Positions 1 to 5,277 of a stretch of 5,277 bases of DNA are shown piece by piece. The stretch covers positions 1 to 5,277 of the forward strand of contig CALBHX010000003.1 of assembly GCA_937892925.1 (NCBI GenBank), read 5' to 3'. Below the pieces are notes generated by a model, which was not told the origin of the DNA, searched no databases, and saw only the letters and a program-made list of their open reading frames with translations. This DNA comes from an uncultured Lentisphaeraceae bacterium (GTDB taxonomy: Bacteria; Verrucomicrobiota; Kiritimatiellia; RFP12; DVOR01). Numbering within the stretch: the stretch's first letter is position 1; the number at the start of each line of letters is the position of its first letter. Made by a program: the position numbers and the translations under genes.

Positions 1-3000
1 GGGTGTGCCCGCCGCTGCCGGAGGGGGCGGTGTTTGTGGCGGAGGCTTCGGTGGAGGCGCTGGGGGAGCCGTTTGTTTCGATGACGAATGCGGTGCCTGG
101 GGTGGAGCTGGCGGGTGTGCCGTCGTGGACGGCGCGGGTTTTTGAGCGGGTGGGGGAGGATGGCCTGCGGGTTTTTGAGACGTGGCTGGGCGGGGTGCGG
201 GTGGACGCGGCGGCGGTGTCGCAGTTTTTTGATGCGCGGGCATGGAGTTTGCGTCATTATGGGGCGGCGGGGGCATTTCCGGCCTGGGTGACGGCGGAGG
301 GAGAGGAGCAGGAGCGGGCGTGGCTGGCTTCACGCGGGCGGGAACAGTTTGGATTTTCGGTTACGTTGGTGCCGCCGGAGCGGTTGGGGGAGGTTTTAGC
401 GCAGGCGGAGGACGTCTCGGCGTCTGAATCGCCGGAGGCTTCGGCGGGTGCGGCTTCGCCGGGGCTTTGGGTGTCATCGCTTGTGGCGGGCGGGGGAGAA
501 GCCGCGCTGACGTTTCGGAATCCGACAGGGGCACAGGTGGGGGTGCTTGCTTCGGCGCAGGAGGTCAATCCGGCGCAGTGGACGTTTTGGGGGTTGGCGC
601 CGGCGGGTACGGCGGGGGTGGTGCATGTGGGGCTTATTGGAGATTCGGCGGCGTGGCCGCACTTTTTCCGGCTGGTGGATGCGGGAACGGATAGCGATGG
701 GGATGGGCTTGCGGATTTGGTGGAGCGGTATGTGACGGGGTCGGATCCGGCGGCATGGGATTCAATGGGGAGTGGGATGTCGGATGGGGAGCGGATTTTC
801 GTGCATGGGCTCACGGGAGGGGATAGCGACGGCGATGGGCTGTTGGATGGCGAGGAGGTGCGCGTGGGGGCGAACCCGCTTCGGGCGGATTCGGATGGCG
901 ATGGCGTGGCGGATGGGGACGAGGTGTCGGGGGTATTTCTCCGGCGCGGACGTGCGGCGGATTGGGTGGAGGAGGCGGCGTGGCGGGAGCTTTTCCCGGC
1001 AGGGACTTCAGGTGGGGAGGCGGTTTCGGCGAAGGTGTGGGAGGCGCCGCTGGGATTTACAGCGGTGGCGGATGGCTTTGCCACGGATACAGCGGCGGTG
1101 GATGTTTCGGGGCGGGTGGTCTTATGGAACACGGCGAGTCCGGAGCGGATTGTTTCGGATGCCGAGCCAAAGGATTTACGCCAGGGTGAGGTCTTTGAAA
1201 GCCATGTAACGGCGGCGGGGCTGTGGGCGCCGTGGCGGGCGGAGCCGGGGGTGAGCCGGGTGCGGACGGCCACGGTGGCGCGCGGCGGGGGGCAGGTGTT
1301 TGTGGCATCGTTTGAGCATATGCGCCTAGCTTCCGGGGAGGAGGGCTCTTTTCAGATTACGGTGTGGGCGCCGCGGGCGGGAGAACGGCGGCTGCATTTT
1401 TCGGTGAATGTTCGGGCGGCGCCGGAGGGTCTGCAGGCGGTTTCGGGGGTTCAGTTTCCGCAGACGGGGCGCACCTGGGCGCCGGAGGAACCGTTGGGTG
1501 CGGGGTGTACGGCGGTGCTCTTTACTGGGCTAGGGTCGAATCCCATGTGCCCGGATACCGATGGCGACGGCCTTTCGGATGAAACGGAGGCCTTTTCGGG
1601 CGCGTATCGGACGGATGCGCTTCGGGCGGATAGCGATGGCGATGGGCTTTCAGATGGCGAGGAAGTGCGCGGGGTGCGGCAGGGCGCACGCGTGGTCTAT
1701 CCTCATCCGTTGAAGGCCGATACGGATGGAGACGGCCTGCCGGATGGCTGGGAGGTGCGTTATGGGCTGAATCCGCTGGAGGCAGAGGGGGCTTCTGGGG
1801 CGCAGGGCGATCCGGATGGGGATGGCCTGCCCAATGCGGAGGAGTTCCGGTTAGGGGCGGATCCCACGAATCCGGATACGGATGGCGACGGAGTGCCGGA
1901 TGGCTCGCCGATGGGGCGGGTGGAGAAACGGGCGGCGGGTTTGCTGGATGAAGTGGAACTTCACCCGCCGCTTTTTCCGGTGAATGCATCGGTGGATGAT
2001 GCGGTGGCGGTGGCAGACTTGCCGCGGCCGGTGATGCTGTGCGGGCGGCGTTATGTGCGCGTGGCGGCGGATGTGAACGGGGTGGTGCAGTTGCTTGAAG
2101 AGGGGCAGGCGGCGCCGCCTGCGGTATCGGGGCACAACGGCTTTTTGGAAGATGTTCCAGGGGCTGGGGAGACGCTGCGTGTGGCGGCGTTCTGGGAGGA
2201 TTTGTGCCTGCTTTCGAAGAATTCGGGGAATATTGCGGTGGGGGAGGGTGTGTTTGAGGGGGTGCGGGCGTTGGTCGTGGATTATATGGGCGTCTTTGTG
2301 AAGGGGCATCCGGTGGGTACGGCGTGGTTTCAGGTCGTGGTACCGTATGATGGGAGCAATCGAGTGGCGGTGCTGTATCATACGCTGTATGAGGGGTTTG
2401 ACCGCGCCTTGCCCACGCTTGGGGTGGCTCAGCCGGGGGCGGTGCTGGTTCAGGTGTTTGCGGAGCAGACGCCGGGCGTAGTGGCCTCGGGGGAGGCATT
2501 GGTCTATACGCTTGCGCCGCAGAGCGACCCAACGCGCCGGGATTCCGATGGCGATGGCTTGGAAGATGGGGAGGAATGGCGTTCTGGAACGGATCCCATG
2601 CGCTCGGATTCGGATGGGGACGGTTTGCCGGATGCCGAGGAGGTTCGTTTGGGCACGGCTCCGCTGAACCCGGACAGCGATGGCGATGGATTCCCGGATG
2701 GCTGGGAGGTGGAGCATGGGTTGCCGCCGCTAGATGACGGCTCAGGAAATCCTGCCGCGGCGCCGGAGGGGGATTGGGATGGTGACGGGCTTTCGAATGC
2801 GGCGGAGTGGGCGCAGGGGTTGAACCCGGGATTGCGCGACAGCGATGGCGACGGTCTGGAGGATGGCGCGGAGATTCGGTTGGGCACGAATCCAAACCAT
2901 CCGGACGTGGATGGGGACGGTTTGCCGGATGGCTGGGAGGTGCGCTATGGGCATGACCCACTGGCGGCAGAGACGCTGCCGGAGGGGGATTCGGATGGCG

Positions 3001-5277
3001 ATGGTTTGAGTGATTGGGGGGAGGCTCAGCAGGGCACGGATCCGCGGAATGCGGATACCGATGGGGATGGTGTGTCGGATGGGGCGGAGGCGGCGCAGGG
3101 CTCGGATCCGCTGGATCCTTCGGATGCGGCGGCCTGGCCGGTGGTGCCGGTGGTGTTGGCAATCAATGGGGATTATGCGGCATGGGAGATGCGGTTGCGG
3201 GCGTTGGGCGGCGGAGATGGGCGGCAGCTGCGGCTGATGATGCGGCAGTGGAGGGAAGAGGCTTCGGCGCGGGTGCTGCTGCGCAGGGGGCAGGATTATG
3301 CGGTGTCGCTGACGTGGCTGAAGTCGGTGGAGGATGGTTCGGGGCGGTGGTTCTGCTGGAGTGCGCAGGTGAATGGCGAGCCGCGGGTGAAGACTTTTCG
3401 GGATTATGCTGCGGTGCGGCAGTCGGGAGCGGAGGTGGTTTTCGGGGAGGGGTTCTGGGCGGAGAATGGGGCGGGGCTGCTCTCAGAGCACGTCCATATG
3501 AGCGCGGCGGAAGGCGGAAATGCAGCCGGGAATCTGCGGGCGGTGATCCATGTGCCGGATCTGGCGGCGGGGCTGGTGCCGGATTATCAGCGCGATGGCG
3601 CAATGGAGGCGGAGGACAGCGCGCGGGCAAAGGCCGGGGAGCCGCTGGCACTCTGGGTGAATGATGATGGCGATGGGCGGAGTCAGGATGCTGCAGAGGC
3701 GGGCGAGGATGTGCCCGGGAGCGGGCAGAATGGCCGGAATGCCGTGGTGGATGGGGTGTGTGATTGGGCGGACTTTTTCCCGGTGTGGGTGGATGCGGGG
3801 GCGGTGTTTCGGTTTTTGGAGAGCCGGGAGGCGCTTCATTCGGCTTTTGCGGCCGGAGAGCTGGAGCTTCGGCTGAGCCAGCCGGAGGGCGCGGTGAATG
3901 TGGTGTGGACGTCGCTGACGCGGGATGCGTGCCGGGAATATCTGTGGGAAAACATTTCGGGGTGCGGGCCGCAGCTAGATCGGCGGCTGATGGCTGCGCC
4001 TGTGCAGCGGGTGCCGGCCGAGGGTGTGCCGCTGCCAGAGGCTTTTGTGGCGCGGATGCGGGCCGATCCGCGTGCAGGCATTCTGTTGCTTGAAGGGCGC
4101 GCGCCATCGGATCTGCCGCTGGTGCTGGGGCTGTATGCCGCGAATGGAGCGTGTGTGTGGAAGCGGGAGCTTCCGCTCCGGGTGCGCCCGGTGGAGGCGA
4201 TGTTCACGGCGGTGAATCTGCGCGGGGGCGAGGCCGCCGCCCTGCCGGAGCCGGAGCGCCCGGGCGCGGCAAACGTGGTGTTTTTGCACGGGTTTAATGT
4301 GTCGGAAGGGGCGGCGCGGGGGTGGCATGCGGAGGTCTTCAAGCGGCTCTTTCAATCGGGCGCGGAGATGAACTTCTACGCGGTGTCGTGGCGGGGTGAC
4401 GAGGCACTCACTGAAACGGTGGGCTATCCGGCGCTGCATTATCACCGCAATGTGGTGAATGCGTTCCGGGCGGCAGAGCCGCTGGCGCATACGCTGGCCG
4501 GTCTGCCGCCTTCGCCGCGCACGGTGGTGCTGGCGCACAGTCTGGGGAATCTGGCGGTGGCTCAGGCGATGGCCGCGCACGGATTTAAGCCGGATGCCTG
4601 GCTGCTGCTGAATGCCGCTATCCCCGCGGAGGCCTTTGATGCGCGCCGTCAGGATGCCGCCGCGCAGTTGCGCACGCTTGTGCCGCAGGATTGGCGCAGC
4701 TATGACGCCGCCGCCTTTGCCGCCTGCTGGAGCGGCCTCTTTGAGCCTGCCGCGCCGCAGGCGCAGATGGCCTGGGCGGGGCTCTTCGAGCAGCTGGCCG
4801 AGCGCTCCCCGAAGACCGACTTCTATAACTTCTATTCTCCCGGCGATGAAGTCTTTGAACTGCGTGAAGAGATTGAAACGGGGGTTCTGCCTCCGCAATA
4901 TCGGGATATTCTGCACTGGGAGTTTGCGGGCTGGGCGCCGTGGGATCTGCTCCGGAGCCTGGTGCCTTATCCAACCTTCAGTCATTATGCTTGGCAGAAG
5001 CAGGAATTCCTGAAGGGCACCCACGCGGTCTTCGGCACGGCCGATGGCGGGTGGCTCTTTGCCAAGGGGCTGCTGCCCTTCACGCGCCGTTATTCCGCAG
5101 AGGAGGCGAACGCCCTGCTGGCCGACGAGAGCGGCCGTGCCGCCCTGCGCGCGGAACCCGTCTTTAACGCCCCAGCCAGTATGCTCCGCCCGGCTTCAGA
5201 CCCGCAGGCGCGGGAACTGGAACGCTTCGAAATCCTCGCTTACCGCATCCCCGCCCTCTCCCCCGCCATGGGTATCA
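1..5277 (+). CDS. Giant multidomain TSP3-repeat protein with C-terminal alpha/beta hydrolase domain, partial at both ends
   Basis: One reading frame, with its first full codon at base 3, stays open for 1758 codons; both the start and the stop lie outside the window. Sixteen DxDGDG motifs in three blocks (residues 230-308, 518-636, 847-1041) mark thrombospondin type 3-like calcium-binding repeats. Non-repeat modules lie between and around the blocks. From about residue 1423 the chain has the marks of an alpha/beta hydrolase: HGFN at 1429-1432, the nucleophile elbow AHSLGN at 1511-1516, and a candidate catalytic Asp at 1615. Ala, Gly, Val and Glu/Asp are abundant and Lys is scarce, so the protein should be acidic. 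No transmembrane segment is evident, and any signal peptide would be upstream of the window. The calcium repeats and possible disulphides imply an extracytoplasmic site. The frame and repeats are certain and the hydrolase assignment is strong. Substrate, full length and gene name are unknown. Confidence 0.95.
3..410 (+). other. Unrecognised N-terminal segment of the giant protein
   Basis: Residues 1-136 contain no motif that I recognise. The segment is rich in Val, Ala, Glu and aromatic residues and contains stretches such as TWLGGVRVDAAAVSQFFDAR, which look like a folded soluble domain and not low-complexity sequence. It is not a signal peptide, so the protein must begin upstream of base 1. 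There are no DxDxDG motifs and no cysteine apart from residue 2. Function unknown. Confidence 0.5.
411..461 (+). other. Ala/Ser/Pro/Glu-rich interdomain linker
   Basis: Residues 137-153 (from DVSASESP to the Leu-Trp pair) are nearly all Ala, Ser, Glu, Pro and Gly, lacking the hydrophobic alternation seen on either side. This looks like a flexible linker separating the N-terminal segment from the next beta-rich module. Assigned from composition only. Confidence 0.5.
462..689 (+). other. Probable beta-sandwich module leading into the first TSP3 block
   Basis: Residues about 154-229 alternate hydrophobic and polar positions in short strands (AALTFRNPTG, GVLASAQEV, TAGVVHVGLIG) and end in HFFRLVDAGT directly before the first DSDGDG. 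A compact domain built around an 'NxxW.W' centre and ending in 'FFRL' immediately before TSP3 repeats is an arrangement I recall from large surface proteins of Verrucomicrobiota and Lentisphaerota; here the centre reads NPAQWTFWGL. The homology is from memory and was not searched. The role is probably structural or adhesive. Confidence 0.45.
690..926 (+). repeat. TSP3-like calcium-binding repeat block 1 (three intact motifs, one decayed)
   Basis: Intact DxDGDG motifs start at residues 230, 274 and 296, each followed by L/V-x-D and then an acidic Glu-rich helix start (for example DSDGDGLLDGEEV). The spacing from 274 to 296 is 22 residues. The 44-residue gap between 230 and 274 holds a degenerate copy at residue 253, DSMGSGMSDGER, in which Asp at two ligand positions has become Met and Ser. 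In thrombospondin type 3 repeats the Asp side chains bind calcium and stiffen the chain, and the same is expected here. Confidence 0.9.
927..1553 (+). other. Unrecognised, probably beta-rich module between repeat blocks 1 and 2
   Basis: Residues 309-517 separate the first two calcium-repeat blocks. Strand-like stretches include AAVDVSGRVVLWN (about 364-376), GGQVFVASFEHMRL, SFQITVWAP and RRLHFSVNVRA, which suggests a beta-sandwich. The AVDVSGRVVL stretch resembles AADVNGVVQL in the module between blocks 2 and 3, so the two could be distant copies. Two cysteines at residues 502 and 516 stand just before the next DTDGDG and could form a disulphide in an oxidising compartment. Function unknown; it may be a binding or spacer module. 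Confidence 0.4.
1554..1910 (+). repeat. TSP3-like calcium-binding repeat block 2 (five motifs)
   Basis: DxDGDG motifs start at residues 518, 543, 573, 603 and 625: DTDGDG, DSDGDG, DTDGDG, DPDGDG and DTDGDG. Spacings are 25, 30, 30 and 22 residues. The third repeat is of the long type, reading GLPDGWEVRYGLNPL after the metal loop. The fourth has PNAEEF in place of the usual SDGEEV. The block ends at VPDGSP, where repeat spacing stops. Calcium binding is expected from the family, and the block should form a fairly rigid rod. Confidence 0.9.
1911..2540 (+). other. Beta-sandwich-like module with AFWEDL and FQVVVP signatures
   Basis: Residues 637-846 lie between repeat blocks 2 and 3. Recognisable elements are YVRVAADVNGVVQLLEEG (about 684-701), AAFWEDL at 728-734 and AWFQVVVPYDG starting near 774, followed by VAVLYHTL. 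An 'aPFWDDL ... FQV.L ... I.F.Y' order is typical of beta-rich modules in bacterial surface proteins that I recall from the same group; this copy has Glu for the first Asp of the WDDL motif. The module runs directly into the next block through LAPQSDPTRRDSDGDG. An adhesive or spacer role is inferred; the ligand is unknown. Confidence 0.45.
2541..3125 (+). repeat. TSP3-like calcium-binding repeat block 3 (eight motifs)
   Basis: Eight DxDGDG motifs start at residues 847, 869, 891, 924, 946, 968, 996 and 1018. Spacings are 22, 22, 33, 22, 22, 28 and 22. Most units follow the pattern DSDGDGL-x-DGEE-x-R-x-GTDP. The units at 891 and 968 carry PDGWEV and are the ones followed by the 33- and 28-residue gaps. 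Variable second residues occur at 924 (Trp) and 968 (Val), but every metal-binding Asp is kept. This longest block separates the AFWEDL module from the C-terminal half and would act as a long calcium-stabilised stalk. Confidence 0.92.
3582..3617 (+). other. EF-hand/dockerin-like 12-residue calcium loop candidate
   Basis: Residues 1194-1205 read DYQRDGAMEAED. Against the canonical EF-hand loop this gives Asp at position 1, Gln at 3, Asp at 5, Gly at 6, a hydrophobic Met at 8, and Asp at the bidentate position 12. Gln at position 3, where Asp or Asn is usual, is the weak point. It differs from the TSP3 motifs because a helix-compatible, Ala-rich segment follows. Confidence 0.5.
3660..3677 (+). 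other. NDDGDG acidic loop outside the TSP3 blocks
   Basis: Residues 1220-1225 read NDDGDG in the context LALWVNDDGDGRSQD. It looks like a shifted DxDGDG motif but does not match the repeat spacing and lacks the following L-x-D-G-x-E, so it is not a 17th TSP3 unit. It is probably a separate calcium-binding loop of the pre-hydrolase module. Confidence 0.45.
4269..5276 (+). other. C-terminal alpha/beta hydrolase domain (esterase/lipase-like), C-terminus outside the window
   Basis: From about residue 1423 the chain follows the alpha/beta hydrolase plan. Strand NVVFLHGFN (1424-1432) carries the HG oxyanion loop. TVVLAHSLGNLAVAQAM holds the nucleophile elbow with Ser1513, where the usual first Gly of GxSxG is Ala (AHSLG), a variant also seen in many bacterial lipases. 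After the strand WLLLNAA and a helical cap-like region, NFYSPGDEVF supplies Asp1615 as the likely catalytic acid. The catalytic His is not obvious: His1661 (FSHYAW) and His1674 (GTHAVF) are inside the window, but a His beyond base 5277 is more likely because the chain is still in ordered sequence (AYRIPALSPAMG) at the edge. Ester or lipid hydrolysis is the class expectation. The substrate is unknown. Codon use here differs from the rest of the gene. Confidence 0.85.

Larger units (their letters stand above)
3126..4268 (+). other. Large module preceding the hydrolase, with two calcium-loop candidates
   Basis: Residues 1042-1422 join the last repeat block to the hydrolase. The first part contains VLAINGDYAAWEM and a strand-rich stretch (RWFCWSAQVNGEP). 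An EF-hand-like loop follows at 1194-1205, then NDDGDG at 1220-1225 and VVDGVCDWADFFPVWVD at 1248-1264. Later come a paired-cysteine segment (1310 and 1321, the latter in SGCGP), AGILLLEGR, and VEAMFTAVNLRG just before the hydrolase. I recall the same order (GDYxxWEM, VPDYNRDG, NDDxD, DFFPVWLD, LPL...VE.M.R..NLR) upstream of hydrolase domains in Kiritimatiellota/Lentisphaerota proteins, which suggests that this module and the hydrolase travel as one unit. This has not been checked by search. Confidence 0.5.

Noticed and set aside
257..1273. 338-codon open frame on the - strand rich in Ser, Pro, Ala and Thr
   Set aside because: The Ser/Pro/Thr-rich product mirrors the Asp/Gly/Ala-rich + strand codons and covers the first TSP3 block. 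It is a shadow frame.
690..3125. Regular short repeats that could be taken for a CRISPR array or tandem DNA repeat
   Set aside because: The repeats are in frame, about 66 bases apart with varied third positions, and code for DxDGDG calcium loops. There are no conserved spacers, palindromes or identical direct repeats of CRISPR length.
1522..3162. 546-codon open frame on the - strand rich in Pro, His, Ala and Ser
   Set aside because: It lies wholly opposite the TSP3-encoding frame, its Pro/His/Ala-rich product has no recognisable motif, and its openness follows from G-ending codons on the other strand. The + frame has clear domain motifs throughout.
3014..3664. 216-codon + strand open frame, very rich in Gly and Ala
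   Set aside because: It starts inside the last TSP3 repeats in a different frame and has the low-complexity Gly/Ala composition expected from reading GCG/GGG-rich DNA out of frame.
3975..5024. 349-codon open frame on the - strand
   Set aside because: It is antisense to the hydrolase domain, where HGFN, AHSLGN and PGDE are plain on the + strand. Its product is Arg/His/Pro-rich with no motif I recognise.
1..5277. Ribosome binding sites and internal starts suggested by many AGG/GAGG runs before ATG or GTG
   Set aside because: Purine-rich runs come from Glu and Gly codons everywhere in the gene. The frame is continuous with coherent domains from base 3, so no internal start is supported.
1..5277. 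Frameshift or gene break between modules
   Set aside because: I followed the frame from base 3 to base 5276 and found no stop codon; every repeat motif, from residue 230 to 1018, and the hydrolase motifs stay in the same frame.

Overview
The whole 5277-base window lies inside one protein-coding gene on the + strand. The frame whose first complete codon starts at base 3 has no stop codon through base 5276, giving 1758 codons with neither the true start nor the stop inside the window. Residue n of this fragment begins at base 3n, and all residue numbers below use that rule. I see no intergenic DNA, RNA gene, promoter, terminator, mobile element or CRISPR array. Long open stretches on the opposite strand and in the other frames are by-products of the G-rich codon use.

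The protein is a very large multidomain chain that is probably exported. In order it has: an unrecognised N-terminal part (about residues 1-136); a short Ala/Ser/Pro/Glu linker (about 137-153); a probable beta-sandwich module (about 154-229); a first calcium-binding (thrombospondin type 3-like, TSP3) repeat block with three intact DxDGDG motifs and one decayed copy (230-308); an unrecognised, probably beta-rich module (309-517); a second block with five motifs (518-636); a module with an AFWEDL...FQVVVP signature (637-846); a third block with eight motifs (847-1041); a module with an EF-hand-like loop, an NDDGDG element and a DFFPVWVD element (1042-1422); and an alpha/beta hydrolase domain (1423 to the window edge) with HGFN, AHSLGN and a downstream PGDE motif. 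The catalytic histidine is probably just past the window end.

The organism is a high-GC bacterium. Sixteen GLxDxxE-type calcium repeats, a 'FFRL...DSDGDGLAD' junction and a C-terminal hydrolase preceded by a 'VPDYxRDG...NDDGDG...DFFPVW.D' module resemble giant surface proteins that I recall from the Verrucomicrobiota/Kiritimatiellota/Lentisphaerota group. That placement comes from memory of family style, not a search, and is moderate at best. A reasonable reading is that calcium-rigidified repeat rods space beta-sandwich modules outside the cell and carry a C-terminal esterase/lipase-like domain. The substrate cannot be read from the sequence.

The main points of interest are the repeat-rod plus hydrolase architecture, two length classes of TSP3 repeat, one repeat that lost its metal ligands but kept its spacing, a second type of calcium-loop candidate just before the hydrolase, and a clear change in synonymous codon use that begins close to the hydrolase boundary.
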